Below, one piece after another: positions 25,692 to 38,960 of a DNA stretch of 64,000 nt. Source of the DNA: Triglochin maritima (taxonomy: Eukaryota; Streptophyta; Magnoliopsida; Alismatales; Juncaginaceae). Each line of letters opens with the position of its first letter. The stretch's first letter is position 1. The stretch spans positions 41,119,254-41,183,253 of the forward strand of contig OY821781.1 of assembly GCA_963682175.1 (NCBI GenBank), written 5' to 3'. The translations under genes were made by a program, and so were the position numbers. The notes beneath the pieces are model-generated. The model made no database searches. It saw nothing but the letters and a program-made list of their open reading frames with translations, and was not told the DNA's origin.

Positions 25692-26480
25692 TAGGGGTGT
25701 CAACGGATCGGATATGGACCGGATATAGGTATATCCATATTCGTATCCGCATGAAATTTACGGATTCGGATACGGATACGGATTGTTTGCGGATATGAAA
25801 AGTCTATATCCGTTCGGATATTTGACGGATTCGGAGCGGATACGGATAATATCCGCATCCGTAAACATAATTCCCAACCTTATAACATTTTTTTTTATTT
25901 TCACTTTGACAAATTCTTATACATAGTCACATTTATAACTTTATTTGGTTTCAAATATTATTTTACTTTATCTTAACTTCTAACTCCATATTCTGAAAAT
26001 GAGAAATATTCAATGCTTGAATAAATGCGATCAGTAGATGTATTTTTATTTGAATAAATAAATTTAAAATATATATTCAAAATATAATCACACAATGTTA
26101 AAATAGGAATACTTCTAGGTATAATAATGTATTGCATAAGTATATAAAACAAACATGGAAATAATTGTTGAAATACAGATATGTAGTTCCGAAGCGGATA
26201 TTAATCGGATTAGTACTTTAGGGGTAGTAATTTAGAATAGTTTATATATTTAGGTAATTTATAGAAAAAATACCTAACTTATATATCATTAATTTAAAGA
26301 ATAACTATATATATAATACATATACAAATATAGATGTTTAACTACGGATATTCGATCTCCACGACTTACGGATCGGATACGAATACGGTCTAACGGATAT
26401 TTTTTCTCGGATCGAATGTTCAAATTCGAATACGAATACGAACGGATGCTCGGATATTCGAATATCCACTGACACCCCTA
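25692..26480. mobile_element. hAT-like non-autonomous element with 11-bp terminal inverted repeats
   Basis: Ends TAGGGGTGTCA and TGACACCCCTA are perfect inverted repeats. Subterminal regions (25715-25865 and 26345-26470) are rich in CGGATATCCG/TACGGAT motifs around an AT-rich core. No transposase frame. Flanking octamers GTTCTGAT and TGCTATAG do not match, and about 90 bases of a satellite monomer are missing between the flanks, so the site was altered after or during insertion. It belongs with the element at 3260. Confidence 0.75.
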
Positions 26481-26507
26481 TGCTATAGCTCACGAAATTT
26501 GACAAAA

Positions 26508-27330
26508 AAACTTAGCTACTAAAATTCTTACTATTTGACTATATTTGAAGCGTTATGACGAAACAAACAATTATTAGAAGAAGAGAATGTTAAACATAAG
26601 CTGGTCGACAGAGATAATAAGAATTTTTCATTTTTGATAAAATCGAAAGGCTATAGCTCACGAAATTTGACAAAAAGACTTAGTTTCTAAAATTCTTACT
26701 ATTTCTTTATTTTTCGGGTCTTCTGAGGAAACAAACAAATATTAGAAGATGAGAATGTTACACATATGTTGGTCGACATAGATACTAAGATTTTTTTAGC
26801 GTTCTGAAGATACAAACGACAATTGACGAAAAAGACTTAGTTTCTAAAATTCTTACTATTTTTTTATTTTTCGAGCATTCTGATAATGCGAAGGAATATT
26901 ACCAGATGAAAATACTAAACATATGCTGGTCGACAGAGATACTAAGAATTTTCATTTTTGATAAAATCCAAAAGCTATATAGCTCACGAACTTTGACAAA
27001 AACACCCAGTTATTAAAATTCTTGCTATTTTCTTTTATTTTTCGAGCATTCTGTAGATACAAACAAAAATTTCAAGATATAAATGTTAAACAAATGCTTG
27101 TTGGAGAAAGATATTTAGATTGTTCTCATTTTTGATAAAACCCAAAGGCTATAACTCACGAAATTTGACAAAAAGACTTAGCTACTAAAATTCTTACTAT
27201 TTCATTATTTTTCGAGGGTTCTAATGATGCAAACAAATACTACAAGATGAAAATGCTGAACATATGTTTGTGGACAAAGATACTTATAATTTTCATTTTG
27301 GAAAAAAATGGAGTGGCTATAGTTTAAGAA
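26508..27330. repeat. Dispersed 0.83-kb satellite block, copy 1 of 3
   Basis: Five or so monomers, including a truncated one in which GATACTAAGA runs straight into AGCGTTCTGAAGATACAAAC and GACAATTGACG. The same block, with the same truncation, occurs at about 30695-31515 and 62780-63600. Confidence 0.88.
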
Positions 27331-30300
27331 ATTTGACAAAAAGACTTAGTTACTAAAATTATTAATATTTCCTTATTTTCGGAGCGTTCAGAACATATAA
27401 ATGAATATTAGAATATGAAAATGTCAAACATATGCTTGTCGACTGAGATATTTAGAATTTTCATTTCTGAAAAAATCCAAAGGCTATTGCTCACGAATTT
27501 GGACAAAAACACTCAGTTACCGAAATTCTTATTATTTATTTATTTATTATTCGAGCGTTCTGAAGATACAAATGAAAATTAGAAGATGAAAATGTTAAAC
27601 ATATGTTTGTCGAGAGAGATACTTACAATTTTCATTTTTGATAAAAAGCAAAGGCTAGGTCACGAAATTCGACGAAAACACTTAGTTGCTGAAATTCTTA
27701 CTATTTCTTTATTTTTCGAGCGTTCGAACGAAACCAACAAATATTAGAAGATGAGAATGATAAACATATGCTTGTCGATAGAGATATTTATAGTTTTCAT
27801 TTTTGATAAATCCCAAAGGATATAGCTCATTAAATTTGACAAAAAGACTTCGATACTAAAGTTCTTACTATTTCATAATTTTCTGAGGATTCTGACGATA
27901 CAAACAAATATTAGAAGATGGCAATGTTAAACATATGCTTGTCGAATGAGATATTTAAAATTTTCATTTTTGATAAATCCAAAGGATATAGCTCATTAAA
28001 TTTGACAAAAAGACTTAGATACTAAAGTTCTTACTATTTCTTAATTTTCCGAGGATTCCGACGATACAAACAAATACTAGAAGATGAGAATATTAAACAT
28101 ATGCTCGTCGAGAGATATTTAGAATTTTCATTTTTGATAAAATCCAAAAGCTATATTGCTCACGAAATTTGACAAAAAAGACTTAGTTACTAAAATTCTT
28201 ACTATTTCTTTATTTTTCGATGGTTCTGACAAAACAAACAAATATTAGAAGATGAGAATGTTAAACATATGCTGGTCGACCGAGATACTAAGAATTTTCA
28301 TTTTTTATAAAATCCGACGGTTATAAGACTACCAAAATTTGACAAAAACACTGAATTACTAAAATTCTTACTATTACTTTATTTTTCGAGCGTTTTGATT
28401 TGAATTAATAATTAGAAGATGAAAATGTTCAACAAATGCTTGTCGAGAGAGATATTTAGAATTTTCATTTTTGATAAAATCCAAAGGCCATAGCTCACGA
28501 AATTTGACAAAAGACTGAGTTACTAAAATTCTTACTATTTCTTAATTTTTCGAGCGTTATGACGTAACAGTAAAAAATTAGAAGATGAGAATGTTAAACA
28601 TATGTTGGTCGACAGATATACTAAGAATTTTCATTTTTGATAAAATCCAAAGGCTATATATATAGCTCACGAAATTTGACAAAAAGACTTAGTAAAATTC
28701 TTACTATTTCTTTATTTTCGAGGGTTCTGACGAAACAAGCAAATGTTAGAAGATGAGAATCTTAAACATATGCTTATCGAGAGAGATATTTAGAATTTTC
28801 ATTTTTGATAAAATCGAAAGGCTATAACACACGAAATTTGGCAAAGAGGCTTAGTTACTAAAATTCTTACTATTTCTTTATTTCTGGAGGGTTCTGATTA
28901 AACAAACAGATATTAGAAGATGAGAATGTTAAACATATGCTGGTCGACAGAGATACTAAGAGTTTTCATTTCTGATAAAATCCAAAAGATATAGCTAACG
29001 AAATTTGACAAAAAAGACTTAGTTACTAAAATTCTTACTATTTCTTTATTTTTCGAGGGTTCTGACGAGACAAACAAATATTAGAAGATGAGAATGTTAA
29101 ACAAATGCTGGTCGACAGAGATACCAAGAATTTTCATTTTTTATAAAATGCAAAGGCTATTGGTCACGAAATTCTAAGAAAACACTTAGTTACTAAAATT
29201 CTTACTATTTCTTTATTCTTTGAGCGTTCTGATGATATAAACGAATATTAGAGGCTCAAAATGTTAAACATACGCTTGTCCAGAGAGATATTTAGAATTT
29301 TCATTTTTGATAAAATCCAAACGCTATAGCTCACGAAATTTGACAAAAAGACTTAGTTACTAAAATTCTTACTATTTTTCTTTATTTCTTGAGGATTTTG
29401 ATGAAACAAACAAATAGTAGAAGATGAGAATGTTAAACATATAATGGTCGGCATAGATACTAAGAATTTTAATTTTTGATAAAATCCAAAGGCTATATAG
29501 CTAACGAGATTTGGCAAACACTCAGTTACCAAAATTCTTACTATTTCTTTATTTTTCGAGCATTCTGAAGATACAAACGAAAATTACAAGATGAAAATGT
29601 TAAACATATGTTTGTCGACAGAGATACTTCTCTTTTTTATTTTTGATAAAATGGAAATGCTATAGCTCGCGAAATTCGACGAAAACACTTAGTTACTATT
29701 TTTTTCTTCTATTTCTTAATTTTTCGAACGTTCGAACGAAACAAACAAATTTTAGAAGATGAGAATGTTAAACATATGCTTGTCGAGAGTGATTTAGAAT
29801 TTTCATTTTTGATAAAATTCAAAGGCTATATATCTCACGAAATTTGACAAAAGGATTAAGTTACTAAAATTCTTACTATTTCTTTATTTTTAGAGCGTTC
29901 GAATGAAACGAACAAATATTAGAAGATGAGAATGATAACATATATATGCTTGTCGATAGAGATATTTATAATTTTCATTTTTTATAAAATGCAAAGGCTA
30001 TAGCTCATGAAATTTGACAACAAGACTTAGTTACTAAAATTATTAATATTTCCTTATTTTTGGAGCCTTTAGAAGATAGAAACGAATATTAGAAGTTGAA
30101 AATGTCAAACATATGCTTGTTGAGTGAGATATTTAGAATTTTCATTTTTGATAAAATCCAAAAGCTGTTGCTTATGAAATTTGACTAAAATACTCAGTTA
30201 CCAAAATTCTTACTATTTATTTATTTATTTATTTTTCGAGCATCTGAAGATAAAAACGAAAATTTGAAGATGAAAATGGTAAACATATGTTGGTCGAGAG

Positions 30301-30694
30301 AGAGAGTTAAAATTTTCATTTTTGATAAAAAGCAAAGGCTAGTTCACGAAATTCGACAAAAACACTTAGTTACTAAAATTCTTTCTATTTCTTTATTTTT
30401 CGAGTGTTCGTACGAAACGAACAAATATTAGAATATGAGAATAATAAACATATGCTTGTCGATAGAGATATTTATAATTTTCATTTTTTATTAAAATCCA
30501 AAGGCTATAGCTTGCGAAATTTGACAAAGACTTCGTTACTAAAATTGTTAATATTTCCTTATTTTGGAGGGTTCAGAAGATACAAACGAATATTAGAAGA
30601 TTTAATGTTAAACATAGGCTTGTCGAGTGAGATATTTAGATTGTTTGTATTTTTGAAAAAATCCAAATGCTATAGCTCACGAAATTTGACAAAA

Positions 30695-31515
30695 AGGCTT
30701 AGCTACTAAAATTCTTACTATTACATTATTTTTCAAGCGTTATGGTGAAACAAACAATTATTAGAAGAAGAGAATGTTAAACATAAGCTGGTCGACAGAG
30801 ATAATAAGAATTTTTCATTTTTAATAAAATCGAAAGGCTATAGCTCACGAAATTTGACAAAAAGACTTAGTTACTAAAATTCTTACTATTTCTTTATTTT
30901 TCGAGTCTTCTGAGGAAACAAACAAATATTAGAAGATGAGAATGTTACACATATGCTTGTCGACAGAGATACTAAGAATTTTTAGCATTCTGAAGATACA
31001 AACGACAATTGACGAAAAAGACTTAGTTTCTAAAATTCTTACTATTTCTTTATTTTTCGAGCATTCTGATAATGCGAAAGAATATTACCAGATGAAAATA
31101 CTAAACATATGTTGGTCGACAGAGATACTAAGAATTTTCATTTTTGATAAAATCCAAAAGCTATATAGCTCACGAACTTTGACAAAAACACCTAGTTATT
31201 AAAATTCTTGCTATTTTCTTTTATTTTTTGAGCATTCTGTAGATACAAACAATTACTTCAAGATAAAAATGTTAAACAAATGCTTGTCGGAGAACGATAT
31301 TTAAATTGTTTTCACTTTTTAATAAAATCCAAAGGCTATAGCTCACGAAATTTGACAAAAAGACTTAGCTACTTAACTTCTTACTATTTCATTATTTTTC
31401 GAGGGTTCTAATGATGCAAACAAATACTACACGATAAAAATGCTGAACATATGTTTGTTGACAAAGATACTTATAATTTTCATTTTTGAAAAAAATGCAG
31501 TGGCTATAGTTTAAG
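30695..31515. repeat. Dispersed 0.83-kb satellite block, copy 2 of 3
   Basis: Shares the truncated monomer and the AATGCGAAAGAATATTACCAG monomer with the other copies. Displaced 4,187 bases from copy 1 (landmark CAAACAATTATTAGAAG at 26564 and 30751). Confidence 0.88.
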
Positions 31516-34339
31516 AAATTTGACAAAAAGACTTAATTAGTAATATTATTATTATTTACTTATTTTCGGAGCATTCATAATATACAATCGAATATTAGAA
31601 TATGAAAATCTCAAACATATGCTTGTTGACTGAGATATTTAGAATTTTCATTTCTGAAAATATCCAAAGGCTATTGCTCACAAAATTGGACAAAAACACT
31701 CAGTTACCGAAATTCTTACTATTTATTTATTTATTTATTTTTCGAGCATTCTGAAGATAAAAACTAAAATTAGAAGATGAAAATGTTAAACATATGTTTG
31801 TCGAGAGAGATACTTAAAACTTTCATTTTTGATAAAAAAGCAAAGACTGGCTCACGAAATTCGACGAAAACACTTAGTTACTTAAATTCTTTCTATTTCA
31901 TTATTTTTTGAGCGTTCGAACGAAACGAACAAATATTAGAAGATGAGAATGATAAACATATGCTTGTCGATAGAGATATTTATAATTTTCATTTTTTATT
32001 AAAATCCAAAGGATATAGCTCGCGTAATATGACAAAAAGACTTAGTTACTAAAATTGTTTATATTTCCTTATTTTTGGAGGGTTCAGAAGATACAAACAT
32101 ATATTAGAAGATTTAATGTTAAACATAGGCTTGTTGAGTGAGATATTTAGAATTTTCATTTTTGATATAATCCAAAGGCTAGCTCACGAAATTTGACAAA
32201 AACACTCAGCTACCAAAATTCTTACTATTTATTTATTTTTCGAGCGTTCTGAAGATACAAACGAAAATTAGAAGATGAAAATGTTAAACATATGTTTGTA
32301 GAGAGAGATACTTATAAATTTAATTTTTTATAAAAAGCAATGGGTATAGCTCACGAAATTCGACGAAAACATTTAGTTACTAAAATTCTTACTATTTCTT
32401 TATTTTTTGAGCGTTCGAACGAAACAAAAAAAAAATTAGAAGATGAGAATGTTAAACATATGCTGGTCGACAGAGATACTAAGAATTTTAATTTTTTATA
32501 AAATCCAAAGGCCATATAGCTAACGAAATTTGACAAAAACACTCGGTTACCAAAATTCTTACTATTTATTTTTCGAGAGTTTTGAACATACAAACAAAAA
32601 TTAGAAGATGAAAATGTTAAACATATGTTTGTGGAGACATATATTTATAATTTTCATTTTTGATAAAAAGCAAAGGCTATAGCTTACGAAATTCGACGAA
32701 AACACTTAGTTACTAAAATTCTTACTATTTCCATATTTTTCGAGCGTTCGAACGAAACACACAACTATTAGAAGATGAGAATGTTAAACATATGCTGGTA
32801 GACAGAGGTACTAAGAATTTTAATTTTTGATAAAATCCAAAGGCCATATAGCTAACGAAATTTGACAAAAACACTCAGTTACCAATATTCTTACTATTTC
32901 TTTATTTTTGGAGCGTTCTGATGATAAAAACTATTATTAGAAGTTGAAAATGTTAAACATATGCTGGTCGACAGAGATATTTTGAATTACATTTTTTATT
33001 AAATGCAAAGGCTATATCTCACAAAATTTGAAAAAAGACTTAGTTACTAAAATTCTAACAATTTCTTTATTTTCTAGCATTTTGAAGACACAAACGAACG
33101 TTAGAAGATGAAAATGTTAAACATATGCTTGTCGAATGATATATTTAGAATTTTCATTTTTGATAAAATCCAAGCATATAGCTCTTTAAATTTGACAAAA
33201 AGACTTAGATACTAAAGTTCTTACTATTTCTTAATTTTTCGAGGGTTCTGAAGAAACAAACAAATATTAGAAGATGAGAATGTTAAACATATGCTGGTCG
33301 ACAAAGATACTAAGAATTTTCATTTTTGATAAAATCCAAAGGCTTTATAGCTAACACTCAATTACCAATATTCTTACTATTTCTTTATTTTTCGAGTGTT
33401 CTGATGATATAAATGATTATTAGAAGTTGAAAATGTTAAACATATGCTTGTCGAGAGAGATATTTAGAATTTTCATTTTTGATAAAATCCAAAGGCTAAG
33501 CTCACGAAATTTGACAAAAAGAGTCAATTACTAAAATTTTGACTATTTCTTTATTTTTTGAGGGTTTTGATGAAACAAACAAACATTAGAAGATGAGAAT
33601 GTTAACCGTATGCTGGTCGACAGAGATACTAAGAATTTTCATTTTTGATAAAATCCAAAGCCTATAGCTAACGAAATTTGACAAAAACACTTAGTTACTA
33701 AATTCCTACTATTTCTTTATTGTTCGAGCGTTCTAATGATACAAATGAATATTAGAAGATGAAAATGTTAAACGTATGCTTGTGGAGATATATATTTAGA
33801 ATTTTCATTTTTGAAAAAAATCCAAAGGCTATAGCTCACGATATTTGACAAAAAGACTTAGTTACTAAAATTCTTACTATTTCTTTATTTTTCGAGGGCG
33901 CTGAAGAAACTAACAAATATTAGAAGATGAGAATGTTAAACATATGCTAGTCGACAGAGATATTAAGAATTTTAGTTTTTGATAAAATCCAAAGGCTCTA
34001 TCTATAGCTAACCAAATTGGACAAAAACACCCATTTACGAAAAATCTTACTTTTTCTTTATTTTTCGAGCGTTCTGAAGATAAACGAAAGTTAGAAGATA
34101 AAAATGTTAAACATATGTTTGTCGAGAGAGATACTTATATTTTTTATTTTTTATAAAATGCAAATGCTATAGCTCACCAAATTAGTCGAAAACATTTAGT
34201 TACTAAAATTCTTACTATTTCTTTATTTTTCGAACGTTCGAACAAAACAAACAAATATTAGAAGATGAGAATCTTAAACATATGCTTGTCGGCAGTGATA
34301 TTTAGACTTTCATTTTTTGATAAAATCAAAATGCATTGG

Positions 34340-35563
34340 GGTCCGCGATCCCTCAGGTCTGCTATTCTACAAAGAGTCAAGAAACAACACGTCACACCAC
34401 TGTCCATCAAAGGAGGTGGCGTGACCCATGTGTCCACACTCCTCCACACAACGGTCCCTAGGCAGACACGAGCAACGTACCGCCATCACCTCCCGGCTCA
34501 CGCTCTAAGCGAGGACACGGGTTTCCGTGGACAGAGTTGACACAACACAAAAACCAGGAATTCAATTATGCGCACAAACAGTCGACTGAAAAAGCCTAAC
34601 TGGTCGACCGTTCCCAATAGGTTTGGTCGACCGAGAGTCTGCAACGGTTGAACTCTCCGCGCATCACTTAAGTCGAAATGGTCGAATAACAATCTAAAAT
34701 CGGTCGACCGAATACGTGGTCAAAATCCAGAGTTGGTCAAAATCACACAAGACTATTTGGTCGACCGACTCAGGGGTCCCAGTCAACCGAAAACTACCAG
34801 GGTCATCCTAATAGTCTAAGTCATAAAACGGTCGAACAATATATCAAAATCGGTCGAACAACATGCATAATATTCAAGTACACTTAAGTTCCGGTCGAAC
34901 CAAAAACTAAGAACGGTCGACTGAAATCCAATAGAAAGCCTCCAACCCACCAGCACACATGCAACCAGTCGATCGCCACGCGTCACCATTCGACCGATGT
35001 CGGTTAAAGTTGGGCAAAACCGTAAAATCGGTCGACCGTTGGTCGACAACAACCCTGCGCCTGCCGAGGGTTTTATGCCATTTCACGTCGTTGGCGAGGT
35101 CTTCGACCTCCCGCGACCGACCACAACATCACCCCAACATGGGTGAGCAACAACAACAACTAAAGAACCGACATACCTCAAGAAGAAGACGGAACGCGCC
35201 AGAGATTCGCTCGACGTCAACCGCAACCACAACACCACGCTCGAGCACTCCTCACCCCAGGTCCCCGAGCCATGTGTCGTCCACTTTCGCACGCCTTACG
35301 CCGGAGCAGACTCCTCCTCCACCTCTGGTCGCCGGAAAAGAAGGAAGGAAAGAAGTTTGGAGAGAGATGGAAAATGGAAGAAGAAAGGAACGAGGGAGAG
35401 AGAGGCGTTGGTTTTCTCCTAAACAAAACAAAACCCAATGCCAACAGTACCCAGCCCCCTACACCCCTCACCCATCACGCAACCCACTGTTCATCTCCTC
35501 TTTCCCCATGCAAAACCTCCACTAATCAAGGGATTAGTCCTAAGTATGGGTTAAGATCTAACA
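34340..35563 (-). repeat. Left LTR remnant of the Tekay-like element (starts TGTTAGATC on the minus strand)
   Basis: Begins at 35563 just beyond the polypurine tract and runs to the satellite junction. It carries a GGTCGACCG motif cluster (34580-35050) and a weak TATA-like GCATAAAACC at 35069-35078. It does not contain the ...CGGGATGTTACA terminus found on the other LTR remnant at 40141, so it lacks its 3' end. Confidence 0.7.
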
Positions 35564-35580
35564 ATCCACCCACCTTAAAA
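35564..35580 (-). promoter_or_regulatory. Polypurine tract of the Tekay-like element
   Basis: AAGGTGGGTGGAT on the minus strand, directly before TGTTAGATC, the LTR start; primes plus-strand DNA synthesis in such elements. Confidence 0.65.
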
Positions 35581-35599
35581 GGATTTCGCCCCGAAATCA

Positions 35600-37130
35600 A
35601 AACAAGCTACTCACCGAAAAGCTCTAGGTATTGCTTCTGAACCTTCTCCTCGATCTCCTAAGTGGCCTCACGCTCACTGTGATGCTGCCACCTGACCTTC
35701 ACCATCGGAATGGTCCTCCTCCTGAGCTGGTGATCCATGCGATCAACAATCTCAAATGGTCTCTCCTCAAGAAACAAGTCCTGCAGAATCTCTGGCACCG
35801 CAATCTCAATCACGTGAGCTGGATCTGTAACGTACTTCCTCAACATCGATACGTGGAAGACGTTGTGAAGACCCAAAAACTGCGGTGGTAATGCAATCCG
35901 GTAGGCAACCTCTCCAACTTGGTCTAAGATCTCAAACGACCCGACATACCTCGGACTGAGCTTCCCCTTCTTCCCAAACCTCATCATTGTCCGAGTTGGG
36001 GAGATCTTCAGAAACACATGGTCGACAACCTCAATGCTTAACGTCCATCTGCGTCTGTCGACATAACTCTTATACCTGCTCTGTGTTGTGGCCAATCTCC
36101 TCCTGATCACATCTACCTTCTCTGCAGACATCTGCACGAGCTCTGGCCCCACTAACTGCCTCTCGCCTACATCACTCCAGCACACCGGTGATCTGCACGG
36201 CCTCCCGTACAATGCCTCGTACGATGCCATCCCAATACTCGAATGGCAGCTGTTGTTGTAGGCAAACTCCATCAATGACAAATGCCCATCCGAGTGTCCT
36301 GCCCAATCCACTGTGCATGCTCTCAGCATATCCTCCAGGGTCTGGATCGTCCTCTCTGATTGACCATCTGTCTGTGGGTTAAACGTTGTACTGAACCTCA
36401 ATCGTGTCCCCAAAGCCTGCTGCAGACTCCCCTAAAACCTAGATGTAAATCTGGGATCTCGATCCGATATTATGCTCACTGGCACTCCGTGTAGCCTGAC
36501 TATCTCCTCCACGTACAACTTAGCTAGACCCTCCAGAGGCAACGTGGTCCTGATTACTAAGAAGTGCGCTGACTTGGTCAGTCGATCGACTATCACCCAA
36601 ATTGCGTCGTGGAATATCCTCGTCTTCGGCAGCCCCATGACAAAATCCATCGTCACATTCTCCCACTTCCACTCAGGAAGCTCAATACACTGCATCGGTC
36701 CTGCTGGTCGCTGATGCTCAATCTTCACCTGCAGACAGACTAAGCATCGACCCACAAACTCTGCAATATCTCTCTTCATGCTCTTCCACCAGAAGTTCCG
36801 CTGCAGGTCCTTATACATCTTTGTACTCCCAGGGTGAATGGTATATCTCGCTCGGTGTGCCTCCTCCATGATGTCATCTCTCAGCCCATCGACCTTCGAC
36901 ACCCAGATCCGACTCCTGAACCTCAGACCACCATCAACCCCCACACTGAAGTCTGATCCATCTCTGGCTGCCAACTGTAGTAGACCAGCTAACCCCTCAT
37001 CATCATGCTGAGCCTGCACCACTCGCGAGATGGTTTGCGGCACCACCCAAAGCCAAGCTATCACTGCTCTTTCAGAGCCCTCTATGAACGACCTCCACTC
37101 TGACAACGTCTCGAGCAGTCTCCACTCCTG
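35600..37130 (-). pseudogene. Integrase with GPY/F module and chromodomain-like tail (Tekay-like), disrupted
   Basis: Zinc-binding region with C-x2-C in GRCLVCLQVK near 36740; core Asp in MDFVMGLPKT; second Asp in IISDRDPRFTS; catalytic Glu in GQSERTIQTLEDMLR. Downstream KLSPRYVGSFEIL is the GPY/F module. The tail RRRTIPMVKVRWQHHSE is chromodomain-like, then a stop (EREAT-stop-EIEE) where TGG seems to have become TAG. A break near 36415-36432 separates the second Asp from the Glu-bearing part. The enzyme inserts element cDNA into the genome; the chromodomain tail is thought to guide insertion toward certain chromatin. Not functional. Confidence 0.88.
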
Positions 37131-37624
37131 AATGCATAAACTTGCAACTGTCACCTCAACCTTCCCGCTCAGGGCATCTGCAACCAAATTCGCCTTCCTC
37201 GGATGATAGGAGATGGTGAAGTCGTAATCTTTAATAAACTCGAGCCATATGCGCGGCCTCATATTCAGCTCCTTCTGCGAGAACAAGTACTTCAAACTCT
37301 GATGATCTGTGATGACCTCAAACTACTCTCCATAAAGATAATGTCGTCAGGTCTTCAACGCGTGAACCACCGCTGCTAACTCCAGATCATGAGTAGGGTA
37401 GTTCTTCTCGTGCACCTTCAGCTGTCTCGAAGCGTACGCCACCACATTCCCATGCTGCATCAGAACACAACCCAAACCAATCCCTGACGCGTCACTGTAA
37501 ATCACACAGCCTCTGCTGCCACTCAGTAGTGTCAGAATCGGTGTTGTCGTGAGTTGCCTGTTCAGCTCCTGGAAACTGTCCTCACACTTCTGTGACCAAA
37601 CAAACTTGACACCCTTCTACGTCA
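37131..37624 (-). pseudogene. RNase H domain (Tekay-like), disrupted
   Basis: Recognisable phrases on the minus strand: [16 protein letters not shown] with the first catalytic Asp, [13 protein letters not shown] with Glu, VITDHQSLKYLFSQ with a further Asp, and ending HPRKANLVADALSG. Two stops lie between, at ALKT-stop-RHYLYGE-stop, positions that normally carry Trp and probably Gln. It degrades the RNA template during reverse transcription. Confidence 0.85.
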
Positions 37625-38395
37625 ACGCTGTCAGCGGCGAAACAAGTCTGGAGAATCCTGAATGAATCGTCTGTAATACCCAGCTAGTCCCACGAAGCTC
37701 CTGATCTCAATCACGCTCGTTGGGGCTCTCCACTGAGTCACAACCTCAACCTTTGCTGGATCCACTGAAATCTCATCTGCTGACACAATATGCCCCAGAA
37801 ATGCCACCTGATCCAACCAAAACTCGCACTTCGTGTACTTGGCTTAGAGATGCGGATCCCTCAAGATGCCAAACACAATCCTCAGGTGCGCCCGATGCTG
37901 CTCCCTGTCAGGTGAGTACACCAAGATGTCATCCACGAAGACAACAACAAATTTGTCGAGGTACGGCTGAAAGGTCATATTCAATAGGTCCATGAATGCT
38001 ACAGGTGCATTTGTCAGTCCAAACGGCATCACCAAGAACTCGTAGTGCTCGTACCGCGTCCTGAAGGCTGTCTTATGAACATTTGCCTCTCTGATCCGCA
38101 ACTGGTGATAACCCAAACGCAGATCAATCTTCGAGAACACTCTCGCCGTCTGCAACTGATCAAACAAATCATCAATCCTGGGCAAAGGCTACCGGTTCCT
38201 GACGATAACCTTATTCAACATCCTGTAGTCGATGCACATCCGCAACGACCCATCATTCTTCTTCACAAACAGCATTGACGCTCCCTATGGAGAGACACTC
38301 GGTCGAATAAACCCGGAGTCCATAAACTCCTGCAAGTGCTTCTTCAACTCTGTCAACTCATCAGGTGCCATCCGATAAGGAGCCTTCTACTGGGG
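37625..38395 (-). pseudogene. Reverse transcriptase domain (Tekay-like), disrupted
   Basis: From the N-terminal side: [70 protein letters not shown], catalytic [11 protein letters not shown] (VDD in place of the more usual IDD, about 37925), then FLGHIVSADEI and SFVGLAGYYRRFI. Stops fall just before APYRM (near 38388), in SP-stop-GA (near 38286, Trp lost), and in NR-stop-PLPR (near 38189). A further break is near 37830-37844. Confidence 0.9.
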
Positions 38396-38960
38396 CATCG
38401 TGCCAACCACTAACTCAATGCCAAACTCGATCTCTCGGTGCGGCGGTAAACAATGAATCTCTGCAGGAAACACCTCTGGAAACTCCCGTACAACCTCTAT
38501 ATCCACCAGCGTCCTCGTCTCAGGATCACGAACAACCAAGGTCGCCATAAACGCTTTGCAACCCTGATGTATCAACCTTTGTGCCTTAACCACAGACACA
38601 ATCAGACGACCTTCTCTACTCCTCGTCCCTCTGATCAACACATCATGCACGTCCTTCCTCGGAATAAGGATCTTCTTCTCACGACAAAAGACTCGCACAT
38701 CGTACTATGATAGCCAGTCCATCCCCAGTATGACGCAAAGTCCTCCATCGGTAGCAAGACCAAATCTGCCAGAAAATCATGGTCTCTCGAAACAACTGTG
38801 GTGCCGGAGAGGAAGCTCCCCACAGTGCCCACCTCACCCATGGGTGTACTGATCTCCAACAAATCAGTCAGTAGCTCAGGGGTCCGATCCAACTTGCCAG
38901 CAAACTTCTCTGAAATGAAGGAGTGTGTGGCGCCGCAATCAAATAAAACACGAGCAACCA
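38396..38960 (-). pseudogene. Aspartic protease and linker to RT (Tekay-like), disrupted
   Basis: Catalytic motif LFDCGATHSFIS near 38920-38950; the family norm is DSGATHSF, so Ser is replaced by Cys next to the catalytic Asp. A frameshift lies near 38700. The linker VVREFPEVFPAEIHCLPPHR leads to the RT. The protease would cut the Gag-Pol precursor. Confidence 0.82.

Larger units (their letters stand above)
26481..34336. repeat. Satellite array, subfamily B
   Basis: Same monomer and orientation as array A, period about 164-173, but marked by GACTTAGTTACTAAAATTC, CGAGGGTTCTGACGAAACAA, AAATATTAGAAGATGAGAATG and GCTGGTCGACAGAGATACTA followed by AGAATTTTCA. Some monomers carry GTCGAGAGAGATATTTAG instead. 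About 48 monomers. Open frames here (for example 30404-30709, 30936-31202) are chance runs through the monomer and recur with it. Confidence 0.93.

Noticed and set aside
25684..26488. 8-bp target duplication for the hAT-like element at 25692
   Set aside because: Flanks GTTCTGAT and TGCTATAG do not match in any nearby register, so I report the element without one.
30404..31202. Open frames of 60-101 codons within satellite (also at 13318, 20092, 23171, 32351, 41392, 44432, 45476, 48095, 50889, 63065)
   Set aside because: They are translations of the satellite monomer, recur with it, and carry no domain.
34959..35525. 188-codon open frame with Arg/Ser/Pro-rich translation, and overlapping frames on both strands
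   Set aside because: It lies in the Tekay-like LTR on the strand opposite to its genes; low complexity and no known motif.
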